From NCBI GenBank assembly GCA_033439255.1, contig CM065890.1, positions 1,178,001 through 1,242,000 on the forward strand: a stretch of DNA of 64,000 bases, read 5' to 3'. Positions 12,277 to 24,103 of the stretch are shown here, piece by piece (the first letter of the stretch is position 1; the number at the start of each line of letters is the position of its first letter). The DNA comes from Hericium rajendrae (taxonomy: Eukaryota; Basidiomycota; Agaricomycetes; Russulales; Hericiaceae). The translations under genes and the position numbers were made by a program. The notes under the pieces are model-generated. The model had not been told where the DNA came from, searched no databases, and worked only from the letters and a program-made list of their open reading frames with translations.

Positions 12277-12572
12277 TCTGTTTGAGGATGGATAAGAGTT
12301 TCCTCCTTTAAACTGCTCAGTTGAACTTACATGAACGGCGGTTGGCAAAGGTGAAGTTGCAGAGAGTCCTCGAGCGAGGGCGCGCTCATCTCCACAAGGC
12401 AATTTAGCGCCGACGAATGCGGTAAGCGCCGGCCCGCGGTTATGTAGACGCCCAGATCGCGTCGCGTCCGAGTCGCATCTCGACCCGGAGCAGACGAGTA
12501 TTCACGAAACCGACTTCGCCCCTGTCTTTCAAAAGGCAGATACTTTAAGTGTAGCACATATAGGAGGGATCA

Positions 12573-12580
12573 TATATAAA
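12573..12580 (+). promoter_or_regulatory. TATA box of the short-chain dehydrogenase gene
   Basis: TATATAAA 57-64 bp upstream of the ATG at 12637, within the 360-bp region shared with the VPS16 promoter. No matching TATA was seen toward VPS16. Confidence 0.5.
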
Positions 12581-12636
12581 ACACGAGTTTTTTCGTCCAA
12601 GATTGATCCCAGGATTTCCCTTCGTTTCCTCCCACC

Positions 12637-13699
12637 ATGGCGCACAACGCCAAATTCGCCATCCAAAATTTATTCAACGTTGAGGGCTGGGTCGTCGTCG
12701 TCTCCGGCGGCGGCTCGGGAATTGGCCTCATGATCACGCGGGCCTTCGCCAACAACGGCGCCCGCGTCTACATCATCGGGCGGAGCTCCCCCGTCCTCGA
12801 GCAGGCGGCGCATATGCACGGCCAGTCCCTCCTCAGCCCGTACGGCCGGATCGTGCCAGTTATGTGCGACATCACCGACAAGGACAGCATCCAGCAGACA
12901 GTGAACCTTATCAAGCTGAACGAGAGCCACATCGATTTGCTGGTGAATAGCTCCGGCGTGGCAAAGGGCAAGAGCGACATGACGAAAGGCGACCTCGACC
13001 CACCGGAAACGTTTGCGGAGGAGCTCTGGCGGGAGACCGTAGAGGATTGGGAGACCGTCTACCGGACGAATGTCATCGGGTACAGCATCTCTCCATGTTT
13101 TTTTTTTCAATGTCTATGACGATGCTCATCTTCGAGCAGCCCCTTTTTCACGACTGTGGCGTTCATGCCCCTCCTGGCTGGCTCGGGAAAAGCCCGCGGA
13201 CACGCGCATACACCGGGCGTCATCAACATCACCTCCGTCTCCGGCGTGACGCGCACGACACAGAACCACATCAGCTATAACGTCTCCAAGGCCGCTGCGA
13301 TCCAACTCAGCACGCTTCTCGCGCAGGAGCTGCGCCGCCGCGCGCTGCGGATCCGCGTGAACAACATCGCGCCAGGGCTCTTTCGGTCCGGAATAATCAG
13401 TGCGTGCCCGTATATATGCGCAGCGGAGCATGCTGAGGGGCGCTTTCCTGCGCAGCGGATGAGACTGAGGAAGCCATCGGATCGACGTGGGCTGAGCCGA
13501 ATTTTGGCAGGGTGCATGGTGTCCCTGCCGACAGACCCGGCAGCGACGAGGACATAGCGCAAGCTGTGCTGATGCTAGCTTGCAACCAGTATGCATATGG
13601 ACAGGTATGACCGTGAGTGATCCAGGCGTTCGCGATGCACTGATGCCTTACCCACAGACCTTGGTGATCGACGGAGGCTACCTTTTGGAGCATCCTTAA
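12637..13699 (+). CDS. Short-chain dehydrogenase/reductase (classical SDR)
   Basis: Exons 12637..13079, 13140..13399, 13456..13604 and 13658..13699 give 297 residues. Rossmann cofactor loop VSGGGSGIGLMITRAFA near residue 25; an NSSG version of the NNAG motif (DLLVNSSGVAKG); catalytic Ser in INITSVSGVTRTTQNHIS and catalytic Tyr/Lys in SYNVSKAAA; then RVNNIAPGLF, the RPGSDEDIAQAVLMLA helix and the final LVIDGGYLLEHP. These are all the parts of a working NAD(P)-dependent oxidoreductase. The loop lacks an obvious Arg that would fix NADP preference except IIGRSS after strand 2. Substrate unknown. The first intron carries a run of ten or more T. Confidence 0.93.
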
Positions 13700-14300
13700 C
13701 CTGGATTGAGATGCCAAGGTGTGTGAAGCGGGTAACACCCTGAAAAGGAGAGGAAACGGAATGCCGTCAGATATTAAGACTGCCGTCAGATATAAAGTTT
13801 GGGCTATCGCACCGTCTTGAGTTTTGATATCTGCGTGAATACGCATCAGAAGCCGCGCATTAAACTTCAAGTTCTTCGCTTCCGTCTTCCACGTACAACC
13901 AAAGTCTAAAACATATACATAAGTGCGCACCGAAGGTATCATCACGCGCCCCTGCAGCTGCAATGAGAACATGAGAAGGAAGCATTCGATCAGAAAATAG
14001 CGAGGTCACCAGGTCAGAATCGAAGCTGCAAATATGATACTTAAGGTACGTGAATGTGAAAACGTGAGTACGTGATCGGATAGCAAGTGAGCGGAAGGTG
14101 GAAAGATTGTTCGTGTCGGGGTGACGTGAGGCGAGACAGGATAATGGTGGATAACGGGATATGTAGAGGGATAATAAAGATATAGATATGGAACAATGAG
14201 CTTCCTTTCCCAGAAGATGCTTTCGCGCAACATCAGTGCGAGCTTCACGGACATCTGAGAAAAAAAGCCCACCTGAGGAACATACATTAACCCCTCCTCG
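13700..14300. other. Convergent intergenic region, nothing seen
   Basis: 600 bp between the SDR stop and the arrestin-like stop. Two imperfect copies of an ATTAAGACTGCCGTCAGATAT-like phrase lie at about 13766-13797, otherwise only 3'-end sequence. Confidence 0.5.
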
Positions 14301-16105
14301 TCAGAATATTCTTACAGGCACGCGCGCGCGCATATCATCCTGCTCAAACAGGACCGACACCTCGAGATAATACTGCCCCGCATGTCAGCCCGATCCCACG
14401 CACATCGCACGCTAGCCAGACGCACCTTGATGCCAAGCCCCGCCCAGTCGACGCACGGCAGCATACTTTTATCGAGCGGCATCTTGCCCTTGTACAGCCC
14501 GTCCGGGAGGGCCTTCTGCTCCTCGAGACTCGGGTGCGCGCCGCCCGTGTGCTGCCGCGGGCGCTTTGGGAACCCAATCGACACGTCCGTGTGCAGGATG
14601 CGGCTCTCCGAGATGGCAGTGGGCAGGTCCGGTAGCGGCTTGTTCTTCGCACTTTGGGGAGGAGGCGGTGGCAGCGTGGGCGCCGCAGGTGTGCGCTGCA
14701 GGATCGGCGGCGCGCTGCGCACGACGCGCGAGAGCAGCCGGCTGCGCCGTGGGATGTAGAGGCTCGAGGTTGCCTGCGAGTCGGACTCGTCACTGGCAGA
14801 TGTGGGCGGGGACGATGGCGCAGAGGCGCTTGAGAGCACGGAGGACGACGAGAGCGAGAGCGAGGGCGCCGCCTGTGTCGGGTTGATCGTCACCTGCCGG
14901 AAGAGCGAGACGCTGATCGTCGCATCCGCGGCGATCTCGCGCGCGAGGGCGGGCGATTTGGGCGTCGTGTGGAAGACGACGAAGTACTGGATGGCGCCGT
15001 TGCGCGGGAAGTGGGCGGGGCTTGGAAGGGTCACCTGTGCGGGCGTGAGATGCGGGAAGGCCTATAAGGTAGGACAGGCTTACCGCGCACTGGATTGGGA
15101 TGGGTCGATCTGACCGGAGGGGAATTTCGAGCCAGGACTCGGGCTCGAAGGAGAGGCTGTCGAGCGAGAGGAATTCGGAGTCGGGCTGGAAGAGGACGGG
15201 AATCTCGAAGCTGCAGGCTCCCCATTCAGCACTCATCCGTGCAGAGACACAGCCGGGACACCCACATGTCTTTTGCCTCGAGTTCGTCTGCCGGCTCCCA
15301 CACCGCGACGATCTTATACGACACCTCTGCGTGCTCCGCCGCCGCGCGGGCGTGCACACCCCGCGCGCTGACTACCGATGAGAAGAAGGTAGGCGGCATC
15401 TCTTCGCCTGGTCGCGTTGGTTGTGGGATTTCGAAGCTAAACGGCAGAGCGCGCTGGGCACTCGAGGGGAGCGTCGGCATGCTGCCTTTGCGCGAGATCT
15501 GCCCGCGCGAGCGCACAGACACGGAGAACGCGCTGCGGAACGAGTTCGCAGAGAGCAGCGGGCTCGACACGTCTGCACTAGGGCTGACCGGGCTGACCGT
15601 GACCGACGACGAGAAAAAGACGTGGCGGTATTGGTTGGAGGCCGTGCCCTGGCGGACTTCGGCGTCGGGAGAGACGTAGAGGAAGGCGCCTTCGAACTGT
15701 GGGACACGCGTCAGCTGGCCCGCGCGACGCGCCGGAAAAGCACGCACGTTAAGTACAAAGCGCCCCGCTCCTGGGCTGCTGTGTGGTAAGAGTGCGATCG
15801 TCCCCCCTACGCGGTCGCGGTCCCCGAAGACTGGCAAGGGCTGGCTGACCTCCTGCCCGTGCCACCGTGATGTCTTCACTGACGGGCTGTGAATGGTGAT
15901 CTCCATCCTGTCTGAGCTGAAATGGGAAGTGTCGGCTATCAAATGGTCCTATGAAAGCAGATGGCGCGCACCGGAATGTGGAGACATTGGGGTAATCCAG
16001 CTGCTCGACCGTCGTGGAACTGAGAGGCGTGAAGCTTGAGGGCGCGCGACCTGCTTCACTACCCTGGCCGGCCTCGATTTTGAGACGCGGTCTGCGAGAA
16101 AGCAT
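14301..16105 (-). CDS. Arrestin-like (alpha-arrestin family) protein
   Basis: Starts MLSRRPRLKIEAGQGSEAGR at 16105; exon 1 joins through CG/CTCAGACAGG to RSDRMEITIHSPSVKTSRW. Arrestin-N-type strands follow (DRVGGTIALLPHSS, GRFVLNVRAF, FEGAFLYVSP), then SFEIPQPTRPGEEMPPTFFS and VSYKIVAVWEPADELEAK, a layout typical of fungal ART-like proteins. The C-terminal part has SLDSLSFEPESWLEIPLRSD, RNGAIQYFVVFHTTPKSPAL, a low-complexity Ser/Pro linker, and ends LEVSVLFEQDDMRARVPVRI plus F. Alpha-arrestins recruit Rsp5-type ubiquitin ligases to cargo; I saw no clear PPxY, only a polyproline run, so its role is inferred from fold only. Confidence 0.75.
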
Positions 16106-17929
16106 TATGACTTAGAATAGACGCGTTGTGCGTATCTGTACGTGAATAAACAAAGAAACCGACAAGGCCCAAAAAGAAAGGAAAGGGAGGCGTCAGAAAG
16201 CAAGAAAGGGACGGAAAAGACTCATCTGAGGCAGGAACAGGACGGGCTGATATAGCTTCGCGAAGTCGTTGCTGTAAGAATTTTTATCCAAGGGAAGTCC
16301 CAAATACGCCCGTGGCAGAAGCTCAGATCGTCCCGAAGCGATGCTCCATGTCCGTTCTCTCGTAAGAGCGCCTCTCTGCTTTAGTCGTCTCTTTGTTGCT
16401 CACCAATGTGGCACAGAGCGCTTGTCACCTGCGATCCCGTGTGTTGGAAGAAAAGGACAAGCCAGACGGTTGCGCCCAATGACGGCGTGTGGACGTCGAA
16501 CAACGAAATCAGACTTTGTGCAACACGACGAATAAACTTTTTTCCTTCCTTCCTTCCCATGCCCCTCGGCCTTATCCATGATATCTCCGCAGAATCGAGA
16601 ACGCGTCCGCACCCATCCGCTAGTCTCTCGAGGGCAGAGTAAATAAATACTGGACTCAACCTTCGTGCCTCAGGATCGTCGGATCTGACCCGTCTGCGCG
16701 TTGGTCAAGTGATGCGCTCCTCCCTGGCCAATGGAGGAGAAAAAATCGAATCCTCGGACATATTACAGATGAGAGATCCGTCGCTGCCGTTAGTCTTTTA
16801 GATCACATCAAACCTCAGATTCCACTCAGATCTCATTTCTCATGCTCTGCTGAATCTGATTCTGCAATGGAACAGAGAGGCAATGGGGATGCAGGATGAT
16901 TCATTTCTCCTCAAACAAGTTTCGGCGGTTGTAACTACGACGGAATCAAAAATTCTGCCCAGCCGAAGCTTGTTTGACTTGCGCAAATGGAATCAGATCG
17001 TCACATCTACGAAGGCCACGCATACGAGACCCTCCGCTCGCTTGACGCAGCGAACACGACGCGCATCTCACAAGACCTACCCCTGTCATGATGCCGCCTG
17101 TGCGCCCGCGCCGCCAGCGTATGGGTCCCTATGGATCCAGGCCACGGGCTATCGACAGGCAGATACGAGCTATCGACAGGCAGATACGGACAAGCAAAAG
17201 CATCACATATGGCCTGTCTAATAGCCTTGTCGACGCGGGTCTCCAAGGGGACATAGACGTTCCATGCATCTTCTGCACAGATTCTTCTTTAAAGAAGTTC
17301 AGGCCTCTTTACTATTAGCGCCTGCGATTCCGATGTGCGGTTGGGCAGACGAGTTGCCATGTAAAGCTTTGAAAGAAAACACGACGGTGCGCTGACGTGA
17401 TGAGGAGATGCTGACGTGCACGCAACGTCATTCCATATCGTCCGTGGACCGCAACAACTGACAGATTCCACAGAGAAAACGAGCCAAAAACAGCCATCTT
17501 CTCCATCGCGACAATACTTAATCTCTGCGCCATGGGCCAGACACAGATACACAGCCCAGGCATGCCGTGAAGTGTGGTTTAATGAGTACCACAGGGATCA
17601 TCTGCACGAGTTGAGTTTACTGTCGGGCGGGTCGGGAGGATTCTGATTCCGAGGTTGCGGCATGCTGCGGTTTAATTTCGAGAGGACAATCGCAGCCGGG
17701 ATTGCCGAGATGAAGGGAGGTGCAATACTTGAGTTTATTATGACGCGCCCGGCGGTGTCGGGGTGGGTCAGTCTCCAGAGCGACCGTATGCTATGTCTTC
17801 ATTTAAAGGTTGGGGGGCGTCGGTCTAAGCGTCGTGTAAGTTGCATCAGATTGATCAGACTAGAATGAAACCAGTGCAGACCACTATCGCACGATAGAAC
17901 GTGATGAGAAAGAGGTATACCACGCATAG
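16106..17929. other. Gene-poor upstream region
   Basis: 1.8 kb upstream of the arrestin-like gene. ORFs are short and compositionally random. The only structure seen is the 21-bp direct duplication at 17148-17189. It may hold a long promoter or a non-coding transcript. Confidence 0.45.
17148..17189. repeat. 21-bp tandem duplication
   Basis: Two adjacent 21-bp units (17148..17168 and 17169..17189) beginning GCTATCGACAGGCAGATACG; they differ only at the last base. Confidence 0.9.
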
Positions 17930-19390
17930 GCATGAGAATCAAACGGAGACAATATGAGATATAATGCTGCACGCGGGCTCCTCACAGAAGAACACCACGC
18001 TACAGCAGCCAATAGCATCGGATGCCCGCTGAGCTAGCGATGCCAGCCAAAAATGGACACAGTGGACATGACCTACAATTGCAGGCCTTCCTCGCGGTTC
18101 ATTTGAGGCTGCAAGCAGGCAAAGGGGGGATCTTGATGATGTAGCCGTGTAGCTGTGGCCTCGCTCTAAAAGAAACACAAAGGGACACCACAAGCACGAA
18201 GAGAATGACCACGATGGCGCGTGCCAGAGGAAAGCTCCTCCATCACAGGAGACCACCAGCCGCAGCGGGCAGCGGCACCGGATTTCGTGGGAGTGGGAGA
18301 GCATCCACTATTCCCGAAACGAGCACCTCGGATGCCTATGATTGTAGGCCCTCCTCGCTGTGTGTTTGAGGGTGCATGCCAGCCCAGGGAACCCGAACCC
18401 CATCGCCATGCAGCCGCGATCTCGCCGCTGAGAGGAACTAAACATGAAAAGAGAGTAATCATGATGACGGGCCACCGCGCTCGCATATTCTCATTCGGAT
18501 GACAGGGAAGAATCTTCCCGCGTGTGCTGATCTCACAGGACCGTCGCGCAGAAGGAAGTGCCACGGTATGCCAGAGGGAATGCTCAGGCGGTGACACATA
18601 GCGACGCATTCGCCGATTCTGACGATGCAGGCCATGAGCACTATCAGCGTCGGATGCCCTTGTACACTCTCGAATCCTATGCCTGCCCGCTCAGGATTGG
18701 ACGTAGCCCAAGCCTAGAAGAAGATGTAGCCTGAAAGCAGGATGGAAAGTTCCAGTGAGCGTATGGCTGCGACATCGACAGACCGCGAGGCATCTGAGAG
18801 GCGCAGCATGCAGGCGCACCGAGGGATACCATAATCTATGGAATCCAGCGAGAGATGCCAGGGGCTGTTGGCCATTTGGACCAGCGACCGCCTAAGCGTA
18901 TCAGTGCTGAAACCAGTTGCTACAGTATCTGGAGGCGCGCCTACATGCCAGCTCGGCCGGTAGAAATGCATTGGAAACCGAGACACAGGGACGGCCATGG
19001 CGAATGCCACACGGACGATGTCGGCAGCGAGTGGCGGCGAGAGGAAGGCGAGAGCTGGTTACGCTCAGCTTCGAAACGAGAGAAACAGATGCCGTTGTCT
19101 GAAGAAAAAAACTAGATGAATTTGTGCCCGAAGCGAGGAGCATCTGCGATTAGATCGGTGACTGTCTGCCTAGATATTGAAAAACGAGAATTCTGTCGTA
19201 GACAGAGGTGCAGAGATACTGTGTCGCAGGGCCGAGATAAAGCAGCTACAACGAGTGTCAGCCAGACAAGTCGGCGGCGAGATATGCTTACAATCAACTT
19301 CGAGAACAAGAAACAGGCAGAGGCACTTGTGGGAGAAATAGCCTGAGGGAAGTTTGGGCACAAAGCGGACGCGTCTGCGACATTAAGCAG
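17930..19390. repeat. Degenerate tandem repeat array, unit about 240-290 bp
   Basis: Phrases recur in the same order at spaced intervals. Examples: GAGCTGGTTACGCTCAGCTT (about 19050) against GATATGCTTACAATCAACTT (about 19283); GCCCGAAGCGAGGAGCATCT (about 19124) against GCACAAAGCGGACGCGTCTG (about 19361) and AGCGACGCATTCGCCGATT (about 18600); CAATTGCAGGCCTTCCTCGC (about 18075) against GATTGTAGGCCCTCCTCGCT (about 18336). Perhaps five or six old units. No frame stays open through the array and no known family was recognised. Matches were found by eye, so unit limits are approximate. Confidence 0.5.
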
Positions 19391-19531
19391 AGGGCTGCAG
19401 AGGGCATCGATGCTGAAGTCGAACTCCATCGAGTGCCCAACACGGCAACGCCCACCCGGCCGCCCCATCTAATCTAATCTCCCCGCTACCCCCCACCATC
19501 CCATCCATCCTCCCACCACGATACCACCGCC

Positions 19532-20896
19532 ATGAAAGTCCTCATAACAGGCACGCTCCTCTCTATCACACCAAACAGACAACTAACCCCACACCCAGGA
19601 GCCTCCGGCCTCCTCGGCCGCGCAGTCCACGCCGCCTTCGCCTCCGCCCCCGACGCGCACATCGTCCTCGGCCTCGCGCACACACGCGCCACAGGCGATC
19701 TGCAGGCCCTCGATCTGCTCGATCGGCCCGCGCTCGAACGCGCCGTCGCAGAGTTCAAGCCTGACTGTGCGTCCTTTTCCGCGCGGGCGCGTGGATGCTG
19801 ATGGACTGTGTGCGGCAGGGGTGGTACACTGCGCGGCGGAGCGCAGGCCGGATGTGGCGGAGAAGGTGCGTGCGCATGCTGTGGGTTGTGGATATGGATA
19901 TGGGGCTGAAGACCGTGTAGGATCCGGAGGGCACGGAGAAGGTGCGTGCGCGCTGCTCTTCGCGCGGGTACACATCTCATTCATGCACGCGCGCCAGCTG
20001 AACGTCGACGTCCCGGCGCACCTCGCGCACCTCGCGAAGCAGCACCGCTTCACGCTCCTCTACATCTCGACCGGTGCGTGCCCACTCGCCCGTGTCATCA
20101 CTGAGGAACGCGCGTGACGGACGGCGCCGCAGACTACGTCTTCGACGGCACGAGCCCGCCGTACGTGCCCTCCGCGCACACGCACCCGCTGCAGCTCTAC
20201 GGCCGCACGAAGCGCGACGGCGAGTGCGCCGTGCTCGGCGTGGAGGGCGCGCGCGCCGTCGTCCTGCGTCTGCCCGTCCTGTGCGTCCCTCCCTCCCTTC
20301 CCCACCCCATCCCCCCGCGCCATGCTCACTGCAGGACGGTGGCGCAGATACGGGCCGGCGCAGTCGAATAAAGAGAGCGCCATCAACGTGCTGCTGGACG
20401 TCGTGCGGGACCAGAGCAGGGCGCGCTACACGATGGACCACTTCCAGACGCGCTACCCGACGAACGTGCTCGACGTCGCCGCCTTCCTCGTCCGCCTTGC
20501 GCGTGCGTGTCCCCCGCTCGCTCGTTGACTCATGTTGGGTGAACTGTATGCTGCGGATGTGGCAGGCCTCCCGCATGCGACGGCGCTCCCGCCGATTCTG
20601 CACTACTCGGCGCCGGAGCCGTTTACGAAGTACGAGATCTGCCTGATCTTCGCGCGTCTCCTTGGGCTGCCGCACGATCATATCGTGCCCGAGACGGAGC
20701 CGCCTCCAGGTGCGTTTTCGCTTCTCTTAGCTCGCGGTCGTGGCGCGATATTGTTGTGGTCTGTGAAGGTGCGACGCCGCGGCCGCGCGACACGCAGCTG
20801 TATGTACGCGAGACGGAGGACCTGGGCGTCGAAGGCGGGTTGGGGACGACGGGGTTCGAGGAGTGGTGGGCGGAGTATCTGGCTGCAACGAAGTAG
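19532..20896 (+). CDS. MAT2B/RmlD-type NAD(P)-binding reductase-like protein
   Basis: Extended SDR fold. Exon 1 (19532..19550) and exon 2 (from 19599) join to MKVLITGASGLLGRAVHAAF, the Rossmann TGxxGxxG motif. Later pieces: DLLDRPALERAVAEFKPDWV, VVHCAAERRPDVAEK, LNVDVPAHLAHLAKQHR, LYISTDYVFDGTSPPY, LQLYGRTKRDGE (YxxxK), RLPVLYGPAQ, RYTMDHFQTRYPTNVLDVA, ILHYSAPEPFTKYEI and a C-terminal GFEEWWAEYLAATK. This is the pattern of dTDP-4-dehydrorhamnose reductase and of its eukaryotic relative, the regulatory beta subunit of methionine adenosyltransferase (MAT2B). In fungi the latter is the usual annotation. Exon 1 ends in CAG followed by GCACGC: a GC-AG intron is needed. Micro-exons in the middle (e.g. 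DPEGTEK) make some junctions tentative. Confidence 0.88.
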
Positions 20897-20998
20897 ACAC
20901 AGACATGCGATAAATCGGAAGTGTATTCTAATTGTACAAATAACAGTGCGAACGGATATTACAAGATGGCTAGTGGTACAGTATATACGACGAGGATA

Positions 20999-21594
20999 TC
21001 AGAACGCCATCATGTGGGTAAGATCCGTCGCTGTATTCATTTCGTATCGACGCCGGAGCGGGCGGCGCGGGCGGCGGGCTGCTTCTGGGTGGTCTATGCA
21101 TTGCAGCTGTGAGCGACGAGGAAAAGAAACCGTTCAGACAGGGCACTCACATCCTGGACGTTCTTCGAGCCCTGCTGCTCGAGCTCGTGGGTAGCGCTCT
21201 GCTCCGCGTTCAGCTTGCGCATGGGCTCGTCGGCCGTGGCAGATGTCTGAGACACGACGCACGCGCTTAATACATGAAAGGGACAGGGAAAAGGGGGTGC
21301 GTACTTCCCACAAGTTGGTTCCGGGCTTGATTTTGCTCTCCGAGCTAGGTGCCTCGTTGACCTTCGAACTGGGCTCAGTTTCGTCGAAATATTCTGTGCA
21401 GCCGTACTGTCAGCGAGCGGCCTAACAAAAAGGAATGGAAGAAGCGAACCGGCACGCTGGACGCGGTCGGGAACGCCGTGTGGGCGGTCACCACGTATGG
21501 AAAACACGCCCATAGGCTCGCTGTCCTGTAAGGGAGGCGATTGGGTGCCACCGGATGAGCGGCGGGGACGGGTAGGAGCGCAGGGACCGGACAT
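20999..21594 (-). CDS. Small hypothetical protein, unrecognised
   Basis: Four exons that join in frame: MSGPCAPTRPRRSSGGTQSP with QDSEPMGVFSIRGDRPHG, then EYFDETEPSSKVNEAPSSES with KIKPGTNLWE, then TSATADEPMRKLNAEQSATH with ELEQQGSKNVQD, then an Arg-rich tail ending at a TGA (20999..21001). Introns are 45-70 nt with good donors (GTACGC, GTGAGT). Hydrophilic, rich in Ser, Glu and Pro, no membrane segment or signal peptide. I do not recognise the family. The tail exon is the weakest part. The 3' end approaches the converging MAT2B-like gene to within about 100 bp; it is divergent from the RMD1-like gene. Confidence 0.55.
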
Positions 21595-21930
21595 GATTTA
21601 GCTGAGAGGTATGTGGGGGGTTGTCAAGAGTTGGGTTAATGGTTCGAGGTTCAGCTGTGGTCTCATATTTATGGCGGGAGGGGTTGGAGAGGAGGAGGAG
21701 AGGAGGCGAGAACGACGTCATTGCAGCGCGCTCGCGGATCTCGTCACATGTCTCGCGTAAGGATGTCCCGCTGGCGCTTATCCCCGCCGCCGCCACCGTC
21801 GTCCACAACGTCCACCAACACCAGCGAGTCGTCCCATCCGACGACGACGACACCACCGTGGTTGTCGCATAGACAACATAAATCTAACCGTTTAACTTTC
21901 CAGACCATTCCCTGACACCATCCGCCCACC

Positions 21931-23814
21931 ATGTCCCGCCCCGCCCGCTCCTCCATGCTCCCCTCCGACCGCCCCACCCTCCCCATGCGCCGCCCCTCCA
22001 TCTCCCTCCAAAAACCCACCCCCACGACCCCGCCCGCCCCGCCCGCCGCCCAGCGCACCTCCAAATCGGCACAGAAGCTCGTGCTCCTCCCCTCAGAGCC
22101 GCAGACGCGCCCGTTGCAGCCCGCCGAGGCGGAGGAGGCGCACGGCTACGAGACCGACGCCGGCATCGTGCGCGAGCACAAGTCCGCCGCGGAGCGCATG
22201 TCGCGCGCCGAGCGCGCGCGCGCAGGCTTCGCGCGCATCACGGCGTATTGCGTCGCGGAGGGCTTCCGCATGAAGCTCCTCGCGAGCTTCCTCAAGCGCG
22301 AGCACAACGTCTCGCCCCGCGCCTTCGACGAGGCGCTCTACGCCGTGCGTCCCTCCCCCGCCCATGTTAGCGACTGACGCTGATGATGTGTGGCAGATGT
22401 ACCACCTCCCGCTGCTGCCGGGCTACGGCCCCGCCGCGAACATCCGCTCGAGCGCGCCCCGCCGCAGCCCGAGCTCGTGCCCGTGCCCGCGCCCTCGCCG
22501 CCCGAGCCCGGCTACGTCGTCTCCACCTCGCCCGACCTCGGCAGCGTCATCCCGGCCGCGGAGCACGCGAACCTAACCGAGACGGAGGAGGTCGTCGTGC
22601 TCTCGCCGCCCGCCGAGGCCGAGCGCCACCCGGAGGCGGAGGCGGCCGTGGTGCCGCCGCCGTCGCGCGCGGAGATCGTGTTCCTTGCGTATGGCGTCGT
22701 CGTGTTCTTTGGGCTCAGCGAGCACGAGGAGCGCGAGGTGCTGGAGGACCTTGATGCCGCGGGGATCATGCGCCGGCGGCGCCCCGAGGGCGAGTGGGAG
22801 ATCGAGCAGTGTTTCTTCGCCGTGCGCCCTCCCCTCCCCTTCCCTCCCCTCTCACCCGCTCACCACCCCTTAGTACGACCCCACCATCGCCTTCCCGCGC
22901 ATCTACAATGACTTCTTCAGTGTGTCTTTCTTTCTCTTATGGTGGTGAGGGGGGCGCTGATGCGGGCATGTGCAGCGCTGAAGACGCCGACGCCGCTGCT
23001 GACGCTCTCGATCGCGCACGCGCTCGCGCAGTCGACGCTGCTCGCGCACCACGAGTCGCTCGCACACCGCATCCTCAGCGCGCACGGCACGCTCGCGATC
23101 CCGCGCGCGCTCGCGCGCACCGGCAAGCTCCCCCTCGGGCGCACGGACGCCATGAAGCTCACCGGCCGCCTCTTCCGGTGCGCCCCCTCCTTTCCCTTTT
23201 CATTCGTTCTCTATGTGTGGTGTGCTGAGGGCTGCGTGCAGGCTGCGGCGCGATGTGATCCTGGGGACGAATGTGCTGGACGTGCCGGGGATCTTCTGGG
23301 ACGCGGGCGAGGGCCCCGGGCCGCGTGCGGTGTATGACCGCGTGCGCGAGTATTTTGAGCTCGCGCCGCGCGTGCAGGCGCTCAACGAGCGCATCGCGGG
23401 CGCGAACGATCTCGTACGTGCTCTCTTCCCTTCCTCATGTTCACGACTCATGCTTGTGTTTGTGGCGTGCGCGCAGCTGGACGCGATTCACGACCACCTG
23501 AACAACAATGCAATGGAGCGGATCACGCTGATCATCATCTGGTGTGTGCCGCCCTCTTCTGCTGTCCGCGTGAGTGCAGACTAACGCAAGCGTCGCAGGC
23601 TCATCGTCGTCGCGATCCTCGTCGACCTCGTGCGTGCCCGTTTCTTTTTTACCCATACCCATCTCCCAAAACTGATCGACCAAACTATGCGTAGGGCGAG
23701 ATCATCGCGCGGCTCGTCGTGCACGCGACAACCGCCAACGCAGAGAACGCGCTGCGCCTCTCGCACATGGACGCGCTGCGGCTGCTCGAGGGCATGATGC
23801 TCTCCGCCGGCTAG
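21931..23814 (+). CDS. RMD1/SIF2-family protein (DUF155)
   Basis: Starts MSRPARSSMLPSDRPTLPMR with a Pro/Ser-rich N-terminus. Core: RAGFARITAYCVAEGFRMKL, LASFLKREHNVSPRAFDEAL, YHLPLLPGYGPAANIRSS, an acidic linker, IVFLAYGVVVFFGLSEHEER with EVLEDLDAAGI, YDPTIAFPRIYNDFF, LLTLSIAHALAQSTLLAHHE with SLAHRILSAHG, TGKLPLGRTDAMKLTGRLF, VLDVPGIFWD, VREYFELAPRVQALNERIA, LDAIHDHLNNNAMERITLII and a C-terminal hydrophobic segment LIIIWLIVVAILVDLGEII. This matches the RMD1/RMD8/SIF2 family, with family members reported in mitochondria and at the cell periphery/vacuole. One oddity: the conserved YHLPLLPGYG phrase is in frame 2 while the following linker and core are in frame 1, with no splice donor between them. 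Confidence 0.88.
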
Positions 23815-24103
23815 CCGCCCCGCCCCTCTTACTCATTCCTGTGTCTTGCTTTGGGCTTAGCGCGATACCACACTGTACAATAGCAGAGTCTGTCCAGCCG
23901 TAACGGATCTATATGCCAAAAACACAGCCAGTACGTAGCGTATACGTATACCACAGTATATAGACGGTGCGCGAGCGTCCGGTCCTGCGCGTCCACCAAG
24001 CAAAGCGAAGAATCCCTGATTCGAGCGAGAGAGGTGTATCGTGGGGGTACGTGTAAGTACCCCGTGTACGTACAGTATGTACGTATAGTGCGGTGGCGTA
24101 AAA

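Noticed and set aside
18461-18530. C/D-box snoRNA candidate (ATGATGA ... CTGA)
   Set aside because: No terminal stem or C'/D' boxes were clear and other repeat units do not keep the boxes; mentioned only within the repeat finding.
21600-21670. tRNA-like GGTTCGAGGTTC phrase
   Set aside because: No cloverleaf arms or A box at the right distance.
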